This document shows, piece by piece, positions 24,273 to 34,587 of a stretch of DNA of 64,000 bases. The translations under genes were made by a program, and so were the position numbers. The notes beneath the pieces are model-generated. The model searched no databases and was not told the DNA's origin. It saw only the letters and a list, made by a program, of their open reading frames with translations. The stretch is from Madurella fahalii (lineage: Eukaryota > Ascomycota > Sordariomycetes > Sordariales), in contig CM056878.1 of assembly GCA_029876055.1 (NCBI GenBank), positions 1,736,001-1,800,000 on the forward strand, written 5' to 3'. How positions within the stretch are numbered: position 1 is the first letter of the stretch; every line of letters starts with the position of its first letter.

Positions 24273-25340
24273 ATGGCCCCAAACGCATTTTCGATCCCAA
24301 CCGGGACAGTCTTTCATCTCCCTCCCGCCATTACCCAACTTGCCGAAGGCTGCCATGAAAACTGCTTGGAGCTCGACCGACTTAGTGACAGCATCGCACG
24401 TCCCTATCTGATCGAATACTTTGGGGATGAGGAACGAGCCGATCGTTACCTGCGACAACGCATCAGCCACTTTGGCTGCGCTGGTTACCCCTACGCACCC
24501 CGAGAACGTGCCCAGAATATCAACAATCTGATGATCCCCGTGACGCTCTTCGACGACACCTTCAGCAAGCCGGGCGTCCAAGAGAGCATCGCTGCCGGAA
24601 AGGCTCTCCATGCCCGTTGGTGTGACGTGTTTAACGGCAAGCGCCCAGACAGGCCCGGCAACGCCGCCTTCTTTTACGTCTTTGAGACGGTCGAAGCCGC
24701 GGCGGCACAAATGACCCCGGGCTTGGACCGCCGCGTGCGCAAGGCATGACTCGACATAGCTGACAGTCACTTGGATGAGGCCGTGCTACGCAACAACGAT
24801 ATCACGCCCGCACTCGATCAGTACATGGAGAAACGTCTGACCAACATCTACGGCTGGTGGTTGACCACGCACGTGGAATACGCCAAGGACATCGACATCG
24901 GCGAGCTCTCGTCGGACCCGGACATCCTCCTCGCTCGTGTTGCGGCTATTAACCATATCACCTTGGTTAACGACCTTTATTCATTTCCCAAGGAGCTCGA
25001 CGCCAAGGAAGCCATGAACGCCATCCTAGTGCTGATGCGCCGCGGTGGGATGGGTTTGCAGCAAGCCATCAACAAGATCGTCGACCTCATTCATGAAGCC
25101 GAGCGCAACTTCATCGCTCAGCGTGACATGATCCTCAGCGGGCCCCTGGGGAAGCGGCCAGATATCCGCGAGTATCTCGATGGCGTGGAATATCTTATGA
25201 CGGGCAACCTGCGCTGGTCGCAGATGTCACCGCGTTACTTTGGAGATCAACACGATGGAAGCTTTGTACTCAGCGGCGATATCACGATCACACCGAGACT
25301 AACGGTCCATGCGCCGGCAAGGCCGGCGCCTCAGATCTGA
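24273..25340 (+). pseudogene. Class I terpene synthase interrupted by one in-frame stop
   Basis: ATG at 24273 (MAPNAFSIPTG). The frame is open to a TGA at 24747-24749, then continues open in the same frame to TGA at 25338. Ignoring the internal stop the length is 355 codons, normal for a fungal class I terpene synthase. Motifs before the stop: Asp-rich 'LFDDTFSK' (near 24548). After it: metal-binding 'NDLYSFPKE' (N-D-x2-S-x3-E, near 24970) and 'RWSQMSPRYF' with the C-terminal RY pair. These enzymes ionise prenyl diphosphates (GPP or FPP) with magnesium and cyclise them. The stop lies at the end of 'RRVRKA', followed by 'LDIADSHLDEAVL'; a single Trp-to-stop change would explain it. I see no GT-AG intron that would remove it. 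It could be a recent pseudogene, a sequence error or a readthrough site. Neighbours are a methyltransferase and a P450 relic. Confidence 0.85.
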
Positions 25341-25817
25341 ACAGCGTCCAGGGCTCGGCTGAGTCATGGATTCCGGATAACAAGTAGAAAATGCAAGTTT
25401 CTTTGGCTCTTTGCGTTTCAATCCCAAGAGCCTGCATAATCCCCAGTGCCCCATGCCGTCTCTCAGTGAGATTGACGCAACCATGTCTATGATCGTAGTC
25501 AACAAACGGAGGGGTGGTTACACTGAACTGTTAATGTCTAAAGAACTGATAAAATAAGGTGGGTGTTGGTTATCCAGGCCCAAAAATTAAATTAATAGAG
25601 GCCAAGAAGCCACACTCCACAACCGCCCATTGTTAGTACAAGGCCCCTGCAATGCAACCCGATCTTCTCTAAAGAGCCTTGGTGCGTCCCGGAAAGGCGC
25701 GATCAGCGGGACCTGGATAACATTCACTCCCGTTCATGGGGCGTCCCTTATGGGTTACTTCCAATGTATCGCGTAGACTCCTGAACCCCCACGCTTGATG
25801 ACGAGGCAGGTCTAGCC
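25341..25817. other. Spacer between terpene synthase and P450 relic
   Basis: About 480 bp with no coding support. It would hold the terpene synthase 3' UTR and P450 promoter. Confidence 0.45.
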
Positions 25818-25908
25818 ATGCCTTCAGGACTTCCACCCTCGGGCGACTGTCCGAAGGGCATGCTCACCTATCTGCTCTCCCGCCACAGCTTTAACCTGAC
25901 CCTCCAAG

Positions 25909-27645
25909 ATGCTGGGATATGGGCTCCTCATGGTTCAAACAATGATCCCTGACAGCCCAGATACTTACCTAGCTCGTTGCTACAATCTCGTACAATCTCT
26001 TCCTCCACCCCCTATCCAAGTTCGCAGGCCCCATCTGGTGCCGCGCTTCCATTTTACCCTGGGCATACCGCTTCTTCTGCGGGGAGCAACCCTTCTCCGT
26101 TCACCCCCTCCACAAGAAGTACGGCCCGATCGTGCGCATCTCCCCGTCCGAGCTTTCGTTCGCGCACCCTGATGCATGGAGAGACATCTTCGGATCCGGC
26201 CTGGGCAAGGAAAACGCGAAGCATCACGTCTTTTATGACGCCATTGCGTTCAACGGCGTCATCTCAGCCGACTTTATCGCCGCCGAGAAGGACAAGCACA
26301 AACTTCTGAAGAGTCTTATCGTCGACGGACTTTCGGAAAGGGAATCAAACGACAAGAGAGCATCATCGCAGGCCATGTGGACTTGCTTATGGATGCCTTG
26401 CGGCATTAGCTCCAGGCAGCAGATGCTGCCAACTCCACACATGAGCCCAAGTCCTACGGCGAGGTTGTTAACTTGGCCGAGTGGCTCTGCTGGTCTGTCT
26501 GCGACATGGTCGGCGACTTGACATTCGGGACGCCCTTCGGATGTTTACAGAATCTGGAGATGACTCCGTATGTCGACTTGCTGTTCCAACGCGGCCAAGA
26601 TTGGAGGGAGGCTCATTGTGCTGTATTACCTCGGACTTGGCCTACTGTTATCGGTCCCGGTATCTATATTTGCCGGACTGTTCTTGGCGGTGTTGGACGA
26701 GGCAAAACTTATGCTCTTAGCTAGGATCGAGGGCTCCGAGGAGAGAGACGACCTCATCGGTCCTATCATCAAAGCATATAAGAACGGAGTGAGTTATCTA
26801 TCATAATCCGGCTCAGTCGACTACTGTCAGTGAGCCGCTGGAAGCTAACATGATTGTCGCCCACAGAACCTTGCCTTCCAAGACGTGCTCAACTCAGCCA
26901 ACAGTCTGGTCACCGCCGGCGCTGAATCCACAGCTTGGACGCTCTCTGCACTTTTCTACTGTCTCTCCGCTAACCCGGGGTCTTTAACTCGCCTGATTGA
27001 GGAAGTTCGCTCGACATTCCAAGAAAGCCAGGAGATCAGCCTCTCCAAGACGGAGAAACTGGCATACTTGAACACATGCATCAAGGAAGCATTAAGGCTC
27101 TACCCGGCACTATCACAAAACATGCCGCGGGTAACGGTAAGTGGAGTCCGGGTTATCGCGGAAGTCCATGTACCGGGGGGGCGGGGGGGGGGGGGGGGGG
27201 GGGGTTAAGTCACGCAACGTCCAGTGAACGGCGTATCGTTGAGCTGAACAAAACGGCACTATCACAAAACATGCCGCGGGTAACGGTAAGTGGAGTCCGG
27301 GTTATCGCGGAAGTCCATGTACCGGGGGGGCGGGGGGGGGGGGGGGGGGGGGTTAAGTCACGCAACGTCCAGTGAACGGCGTATCGTTGAGCTGAACAAA
27401 AGTGCTCTGCTCAGGCTATTGTGTCGATTAGCCCCTACGTCATGTCACACTTCAGTCGCAACTTTTCAGAACCCTTTGCATTCCGCCCCGAGAGATTTCT
27501 CGGAGATGCCAGATTCGCCCAAGATAAACTGGACGCTTCGCAGCCCTTCTCATCTGGACCCAGAAGCTGCGCCAGTAGAAAGTACATCGCCATTCCAGGC
27601 CGTCACTCAAATACAAAACTAATCCAAGTCCTTCCATATACGTAG
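25909..27645 (+). pseudogene. Cytochrome P450 relic of the terpenoid locus
   Basis: P450 features appear in order but in changing frames: 'YNLFLHPLSKFAGP' near 25990, 'HKKYGPIVRISPSELSF' near 26110, 'LAEWLCWSVCDMVGDLTFG' near 26475, I-helix 'TAGAEST' near 26911, ExxR 'KEALRLYP' near 27085, 'FAFRPERFLGD' near 27475 and heme loop 'FSSGPRSCASR' near 27545, where the usual Gly after the Cys is Ser. An intron at about 26790-26866 looks ordinary. Defects: a frameshift near 26330, a TAG near 26408, another frameshift near 26600, a 149-bp tandem duplication with G-runs at 27105-27401, and loss of the C-terminal helix after the heme loop. Fungal microsomal P450s of this type oxidise terpenes. The first 80 bp and the true start are uncertain. 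Clearly nonfunctional as read. Confidence 0.87.
27105..27401. repeat. 149-bp tandem duplication containing a G-run
   Basis: Copy 1 is 27105-27253 and copy 2 is 27254-27401. They are essentially identical except for the length of an internal G tract (about 27175-27204 and 27325-27352). Each holds the end of a P450 exon and most of the following intron, so the unit repeats 'NMPRVTVSGVRVIAEVHVPG' and a donor. Confidence 0.95.
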
Positions 27646-28497
27646 TCTATTTTACGCAAGTTCTCGTCTCATCGTCTCAAAGTTGCTGTGTAATTTTGAT
27701 GTCGAGCCTATAACGGAGACCGAAAGCTGGGGGTCCGGGCACAAAGTCTATCTCTTGTTTCAACATCGACCGCTACGGATGAGGTTAAAACCGGCAAATA
27801 GACGAGGAGGTCACGTACTGCCGCATCTGAAGTCGGTGGAAAGGGACTAGGGAGTTCAAACGGGGTGTGTGGCCCAAAACTTCCTAAATGTCCTGCCTTC
27901 CCAAGATGCTACCAAAGACTAGGATTATCATTGTCTAGGTATCCCAAGGCTCCAATCCCTTTTCAACCTCCCGCTAACGTATCCTGCATTTGATATACCG
28001 TGAGATTCTGCCGTGTGGGTATGATGGAAAGTGGTAGAACTCTTAAGAGCGCTGTTCGTGACTGGTCTGCTCACTCCACACAGTTATGGAGACCCTCTTA
28101 TTCTTGCGACGCTTGGCCCATCTAGCGGACTGAACGGGCGGAAGCGGGAGACGAGCCACTCCTGTGAACATTAACGAGCATTGTTCAGTCAACTGCTGGG
28201 TTCTCAAAAGAAGGATTCGGTGTAGTGTATTGCAGATCCCAGGGGAGTAACTCAAGAACATCGTCGTTCATAATAGCTTTGTATAGCTTGTAGGAAGGAA
28301 TGGAGTCAGCTTGCGAAAGTCATAGCGAGTGAGAGGATCGACCAGATAAGAAACCTAAATCATTGTACAGTGAGGCGATAGAAAAGCTCAGGCACTATCA
28401 ACACTAACCAGGCCACGACCGTGTTCATACTTGTCAACTGCCTGTGTCTCCGCTACGTTCTCGAAGGGTTCTCACGTCGCATCTCCGCTTCTCCGCC
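27646..28497. other. Gene-poor stretch
   Basis: Short frames only, with no recognisable product. It lies between the P450 relic and the Myb-like relic. Confidence 0.4.
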
Positions 28498-28980
28498 TCA
28501 CAAGGAATTCCAGGCCGCCGGCATCCAGTATTCTATAATTGCAAATTCCACTGCTGAAGGTGTTCTAGGGCCACACAGTTGCAGAGCCCTGCGAGAGGGG
28601 TTGATCTTAACCTTGGCGTAGTACCTTACCGCAATGGTCTCGGGAAAACGTCCTGGAAATTGCTCGGTGATCGTGAGCCAGGACAGTACTTGCTCCTTCA
28701 GCTTGACAGATCTTTGCATCATCCTGTGGCGTGTATCTCATCCTTCTCAGAGTTGGCTTGGGGTTTGCTGTGGTGTCGTCGTCCTTGGTGGATCTTGTGC
28801 TCCTTTGTCTTGCCGACCGCTCGGGTGGGTGCCCTCTCGGTTGGGAAAGCGGAGCTTCGATTCTCCGTTTACATGGTACCCCTTTCCGTGCTCTCCACAT
28901 GGGTCCCCAAGTGGACTGCAGCTGGAAGGTCGGTATCCGTCTAATGTAAGGCGCTTCAAGACCGCGTTTCCAAGCGTCAA
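28498..28980 (-). pseudogene. Myb/SANT-like relic of a dispersed repeat family
   Basis: On the minus strand 'RRMRYTPQDDAKICQ' (near 28750) continues after a one-base frame change as 'LKEQVLSWLTITEQFPGRF', then 'ETIAVRYYAKVKI'. This fits the fungal Myb/SANT-like module (acidic start, two spaced Trp-type positions, then FPGR and an RYYxK end) that is often combined with chromodomains in repetitive gene families. Upstream sequence (28890-28975) resembles sequence at 20700-20790 near the chromodomain fragment, which supports two decayed copies of a related element. There is no intact start and the domain is frameshifted. Identity as a DNA-binding module is moderately sure; origin is inferred. Confidence 0.5.
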
Positions 28981-30389
28981 TTACTCAAATCTTTGCGACC
29001 GGGGCTTTGACTGTCTCCTCTTCCAGGACGAATCCCTGCGAGGATGGGAGGATGGGAATGCTGCGTCGACTCCGACGCTTCGGAGGGCAGGATGATCTTT
29101 GAATTTGCCGTGATCGGGAGTTGGCGCAGTGTTGATCTGTCTGCTCCTGAACTGCGAGTCCGCCGGTAAGCGTAAGGGTGTTCATCCTACGGCGCTTGCG
29201 TCGTGGCCGTCGGATGAAATCATCACCCTGGTTGTGCTCGGCGTCGCTGTCTTTACGTTTGTAATGACTAAAGCACTTTAGTCGAACTAGAAATGACTGC
29301 TTCCGACATTAGACCTTTAGTCTTACATCAAATGATTTTACGGAGGCCTGGAGAAAAGTCTCAGATCAGTCGTGAACGAACCCACCAGAGGCAATCGGTA
29401 GCCGTAGACGGGAAATCACCGTTAAAACTGTTTGCCGCAGCTTGGCGAACAGAACCAGCAAATGACATAGGTATATTTGCAGTTTGAACCGGATCATAGC
29501 CAGTAAAGTAACAGCAAAAACAAAAGCTCACCACTGACCCCCCCGTCGGATTTGTTGCAAAGGAGGTCAGTGGCTACGAAAACCCCCCCGGCCCTGGGGA
29601 TTTTTCTCCGGTCGGTCGATTCGCGGCAGACTGGTGACTCAGTCGGGAATCGAACCCGAAGGCTCGATCCCCATGGCCCCGGGCGGAAGGGCCAAACGCC
29701 TCGACCCCCGTAACCGTTCGGCCACAGGGGGCCGGGGCGTTGAAAACGTGGTGTGCAAGACTAGTCTATGTACCCCCCGCGAGATGCCGGGTGCAGGTTA
29801 CATTACTCGGTGGGCGCTTCTGCACGTCCAGTGGCGTCTCTTGCCAATCCATTTCGCTTTTCAGGCGGGCATCAACGCGCACTGCCATACTAGTTATTAC
29901 ACGACGACGGATCACTAGCCAGAATCCCGGATGTTGTTGTCGATTTTCTTTGAAAAAATCTACAGTATCATTGATCCTCCTGGCACCGAAGCCGTTGTCA
30001 AAGTGAGGGCCTCTCGCTATATGCTCTTTACTCTGACTCAGGTCCTCGAAGCTAACAGGACTGTAAACACGAGACTACTATTATCAATATTGATGCTTAT
30101 AGCGGGATTACAGGAATGCCAAGCCATAAACCCCGATCCATGCAATAAGGTAAATTACGGTTTTATGTACACGTATTGCGCCCTGGTCGTTCTCGGCGGT
30201 TCGGCAGCGGCAAATCCCGGCCGGCAGAAAAAGTTCCATTCCAAGCAGTTCACCTGCGCAGAACGCATCACATCATCACCCTTCGAATCTGCCAGGCACC
30301 GCGCCAACCAAACCCACCGTCTCTGTTCCCTCGGCCAGCAAAGGAATTAAAAAAGGGAAAAGAAAACGAACACACCCCTTAAACAAAAC
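28981..30389. other. Intergenic stretch before PAM18
   Basis: Apart from the tRNA-like unit, it holds a 9-bp perfect inverted repeat (CCACTGACC at 29531, GGTCAGTGG at 29565) and the PAM18 promoter. No protein gene is supported. Confidence 0.45.
29579..29734 (-). ncRNA. tRNA-like RNA polymerase III unit (SINE head or tRNA relic)
   Basis: The minus strand has an A-box-like TGGCCGAACGG (29724-29714) and a B-box GGTTCGATTCC (29656-29646). A T-stem/loop reads TCGGG-TTCGATT-CCCGA, and a TTTT stop lies at 29582-29579. An acceptor stem is missing: the seven bases before the A box (CCCCCTG) do not pair with those after the T stem (CTGAGTC). I could not fold a clean seven-base anticodon loop either. 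It is therefore not a standard tRNA, but has what a tRNA-derived SINE head or tRNA pseudogene would show. Transcription is not shown. Confidence 0.4.
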
Positions 30390-30911
30390 ATGTCATCAGC
30401 CGTAGCAATCGGCGCGGGCGTCGCAGTCGCCGCCTTCCTCGTACGAAACCCCTCCGTTCCGCCCTCACCCCACATCCCATTCTCCCAAATCGACTAACAA
30501 AACCCCTCCTTCGCACCCACAATAGGGTAGAGCGGGTCTCGTAGCATGGCGGCGCTCGCGCGGCGGCGTGGGCGCGCTGGGCAAGGCGTTCTACAAAGGC
30601 GGGTTCGAGCCGCGGATGAACCGGCGCGAGGCGGCGCTGATCCTGTCGCTGAGGTGCGTCGTTCTTTCTTTTCGCATCGAGGGAAGGGGGAAAAAAAAAA
30701 TAAAAGTATCAAAGGGAAGCTGGGCTCGTAAGACTAACTCACGTTTTCTTCCGTTACCCTTTTGCACAGCGAGAGCAGCATTACCAAGGAGAAAGTCCGC
30801 AAGGCGCACCGCACCCTCATGCTCCTCAACCACCCCGACCGCGGCGGCAGCCCGTACTTGGCGACCAAGGTGAACGAGGCCAAGGAGTTTTTGGAGAAGA
30901 ATACCCCTTGA
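30390..30911 (+). CDS. PAM18: Mitochondrial import motor J-protein Tim14/Pam18
   Basis: Exons are 30390-30440, 30526-30653 and 30770-30911; introns are 85 and 116 nt. It codes for 106 residues, the usual size for the filamentous-fungal protein. An N-terminal membrane span ('VAIGAGVAVAAFLGRAGLVA', about residues 5-24) precedes 'GKAFYKGGFEP' and a J domain with the HPD motif at residues 81-83 ('LLNHPDRGG'). Tim14 sits in the inner mitochondrial membrane. Its J domain stimulates ATP hydrolysis by mtHsp70 so that preproteins are pulled into the matrix through TIM23. No mutation is seen in key residues. Confidence 0.97.
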
Positions 30912-31550
30912 CGGAAGGCGTTTTCTTGGTGGTTGGAGAGGGTTGTTAGGGGCATAGAGATTACTTGAAGTAGGAGCGGGCGCGCCGAGGCCAGTGAGGA
31001 TCGTTCCGATTATGAGGTGAGGAGGGGAGGCCGGCGATGCTGGCCAAAGATGGTGGCATCCACGGCCCCGGCGAGGTTGGACGCTGTGTCCAGCGACTCC
31101 CCTTACCCCTTCTTCACCGGAATACTCGAACCTTACGCTGTCGACAACGAGGACGCCGACGTGTACAAAACATAAAACACATCATAGCAATGGCGTTGGG
31201 GATATGGAAGGAGATGGCTTGGCTTTTGGGATCGGTTTGACTTTGGTCATGTCTTGGCTCGGCAAAGCAAAGCAAAGCAAAATCTGACAGCTGTATTTTA
31301 ACGAGGTTTCGATCTGTCTATCTGCGTAGACAAGAGGAGCCCTTGCTTCTATTGACATTCGAAAGACTCAGCGTGGGTGGCGACTCTCCTCTAATATATC
31401 CTTTGAAAGAAGCTCGGAGCTGTGGGCAAGGTGTTAGGCACATAAGTCAATCGCTAGTTTCTCGTCCAATGGGCTTCGAAAAACTGCGGATGGGTCCGTC
31501 GTGCTCCTGTCCGATGCCCTTTCCCCGGCAACTTTGCGCCCTCATAATCA
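30912..31550. other. Convergent 3' region between PAM18 and the Gfd2-like gene
   Basis: No gene is supported. It has an (AAAGC)n-like run near 31262-31281. The flanking genes point toward each other. Confidence 0.5.
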
Positions 31551-33596
31551 TCACCACCAGTCCTGGCTGCCAGTCTTCTCGTTACCGGGGTCGAACTCGG
31601 GCTCGGGACTGACGGGTGTGATAGCATCTCCTCCGTCAGTGTCCTCGCCGCCGCTGGCCCATTCTTCATGTTGCTTTTCCTTCTCTTTGAACTCCGAGTA
31701 CGGAATGTGGTGCCTGCAAAAAATCCATCAGCAACCCTCATCGAAGCTATGTGTAATGTGATCAAACCTACTCGAGAAGCTTGTCGTCGGTCTTTTCAAG
31801 GCTCATCAACCGCTTCTTTACGGCCAAGCCGATCATGGCGCGCAGTGTGTAGACCGCATCATTGCCGGCATTGTGGAGATCTCGAGAGGGAATGCCCAGA
31901 TAGTCAAGGACGGATCCGAGCGACCTTCCGTCGTTGCTCCGGCCAACAGACTGGTGCATCTCCCTCGTGTCGACAATCTCGACGACATTTCTGGCCTTGG
32001 AGAGGCTGTAACCAAGCTTCTTGAGGTAGTTGATATCGGCCGATGATTCGTGGAAAACGAGAACCACTGGGCGCGGCCTGAGGGTGCCGTCGACGGGATC
32101 GGCCAAGGTCGCATTGTCAATCAGCTTCTCGAGGACCGCGGGGATCTCTGCTTGTTCGATGAACTCGCTCGTACTACCTATCATCAGCAAGTGTTAATCA
32201 CTCTGGGGGCCGGAGAGAAAAACAACAAACCCAAAGCTAAAGTGGTTAGCACAGCCTTGAATGTAGCGCGAGTTTATAGCCCACGAATTCTCCTTGACGC
32301 GGATGTGCCGGGCGCTGATGAGCTGGAACCAGTCTTGACCTCCGTCGCCTGGTGCGACACCTCGGATATCGTTAGTGTCCAGCATGGCTATGCCGACCTC
32401 GGTGATGAGTGCCTGATTTTCCTCGTATGCCTCAATATCAATGGCAACGAACAAGACCGAGCCCTCTGGTTCCTGGGTTATGGGCAGATGGACGCCGAGA
32501 ACCGCGGGCTTGTCAGGCAAAGGGGTTTCCCGGCTGGTCAGCTTCTGGCGGAGACCGAGGTAACGCTGGACTCGCTTGACAGACCGGCTCCAATCCCTGT
32601 GGCGCTGTATGCGCTTGATACGGTTCTTGTCGGGCTTGCTCCTCTTGTCCTTCGTTCTCTTCTTGGCCTGGTCAACAATGGCAAGGAGGTTCATAAACTC
32701 CTCTCTGCCGCAGTGAGTTGCGTGGTCCAGGGCGTCTTCAGGCTTGGGCGCGGGAACCGCTGCACACAGGGTCTTGAAGCACTCGGGGCTGTTCGAGCGA
32801 CCCAAGAAGCGCGGCCGTGGGGTGTTACCGTGACCGAAAGACATCTTGAATCTCTCCTCGTTCTTGCCCGGGGGAATAGTGAGCTGAGTCTCGAGCTTGG
32901 CGTTGATGACATCCAAGAGGTGCTGAAACTGGTAGGTGGGCACAAATATGGCGGGTTTCTGGCCCAGCTTTACGGGCTGATGTACGTAGTAGCTATTTGC
33001 CGTCAGTTACAGCGTTATGAGGGTGGAGGAAGCAACTTACAGGTCCCAGACCCGGTTCTCATGAAGGGCATCCAATGTAAAGAGAGGTGCAGCCTTGGCC
33101 AGACAGTCAGTAAGACAGGTTCCTAACCTCTACCGACCGGATATCAGTACTGAGTTACTCACCCGCACGCTGTTTCGCTTCCCGACATACATGTCCGGAT
33201 AGCCTTCTACAAGGTCCCATGACACGAATACCTCTCCCTCTTGGGACAGCTCCCCCATGGCGAGGCCAGTCTCTTTCCAGTTGACCTTTTCCAGCTTCTC
33301 AGGGTCTTGGACATACAGCGGCTCATCGGACGCATACTCGCGGGCCCTGTTGTGCTTGGAGACATAACTCTGCGCCCGCTCCTCTTCGGTGAGATGACGA
33401 TAGCTGAAGATCATGCCCGCCGAGTCGTCCGAGTCCCAGCCGCAACCGCCCTGGGAATCAGAAGCCCTGTCCACCTCAGCGATGGCTTCCTCTTCGGCGA
33501 GCTCGATGGAGCGCCAGCTCGAAGGGTCAAAGCCGTCCAAACAGCTGCGCCATGAGTGAGGGCCTGGAGGCGACGCAGGAACTCCTCGTCGTCCAT
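31551..33596 (-). CDS. Gfd2/YDR514C-like exonuclease-fold protein, frame broken near the start
   Basis: Exons read 33596-33163, 33093-33041, 32992-32231, 32173-31772 and 31713-31551; introns are 69, 48, 57 and 58 nt. Phases agree from the middle of exon 1 to the stop. The ATG at 33596 ('MDDEEFLRRLQALTHG') is in a different frame from the downstream 'GFDPSSWRSIELAEEE', so a one-base indel lies around 33535-33560, or the start is elsewhere. The C-terminal domain has RNase-H/DEDD-exonuclease features: 'VLFVAIDIEAYEENQALITE', then 'LVFHESSADINYLKKLG', then 'LDYLGIPSRDLHNAGNDAVY'. The family is the Gfd2/YDR514C C-terminal domain, linked in yeast to the mRNA export factor Dbp5; no reaction is established. 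The acidic residues of a DEDD set appear present (D-x-E, D, D). Confidence 0.82.
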
Positions 33597-34587
33597 CGCT
33601 ACTGATCTGAGGATACACAGTGACGAGCGGTGCAGAAGAGAGTTGGAGTTTGCAACACCAGTGCGCTTGTCGGAGGGGCGGTGCGGGTTTCACGGAAGCG
33701 GCCGGGAAAGATATACCGGGTTGTGAGAATTCGCTGCGGTCACCAGACTCTTTAGACCCGCATCGCCGAGAAAAGCAGCAAAGCAACCCGCAGCACCTTG
33801 TATTTCCGATGTGCGTTCAACAGCTGAAGGGCGTTTCAGACGATCACGCTATGAGTGCAATGCAGACTCGACACTCAGCGGCCAATATCAACACAGCCGC
33901 AGCAGCAAAGGCTGAAAATTCAAAACCGGGATCGATGCGAAAGCCCGTTGATCTGATAGATACCGTTCGATGTATGACGTGCCTCGCGGAGGTATATACT
34001 GAACGTGATGCGTGAACGCAACAGACGGGAAAGGGGGAAGGGGTGGAGGAGGCAGCAGTCGAATCAACGGGGCGTAGCCTGGTTGTTCGTGGTGCAACGA
34101 AGCGCCCAGAAAATATGTGCGTGAGGCTGAATGACAAACAGACGGACTCTGCGGAACCGCAGATCAGATCTGCAATCAAAAAGAAGTCGGGTGGTTGGCC
34201 GTCCTCAGCTTGCCAGATCCCAAGTTTGCATCGTGAACGCAAAGCATGTGGCTGTGGTTGTAAGCATAGTCGAGCTGCTGTGTGCACGAGCAACCTGAAC
34301 CTTGCCGACTTAAAAGTGGAGCAACTCTTCTAGACCCTCACCTCGGATTCTCATGCAGTCAGGTAATTTTGCAATGCTGCTTTCCTGATCTGATGGATAC
34401 GGGGAATTGGGCCGCAATGGACACACAAAGCTGGGTATCGCTCGAGTATGACATTACTAAGGATATTGCGTTGCAAGGGCTGGACACGGGATGAGTTCAT
34501 ACGCCTTGGGCCTCAAGATGCCTAACACCTTCCAGAGTGTCCCCGTTGCAGCCCACCGTCTCATCGCTACACGTAATGGTCCCTCTT
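33597..34587. other. Gfd2-like promoter and KU80 3' region
   Basis: No supported gene in about 1 kb. Confidence 0.45.

Noticed and set aside
29639..29734. Functional tRNA gene
   Set aside because: No acceptor stem can be paired and no clean seven-base anticodon loop is found, so only a tRNA-like unit is reported.
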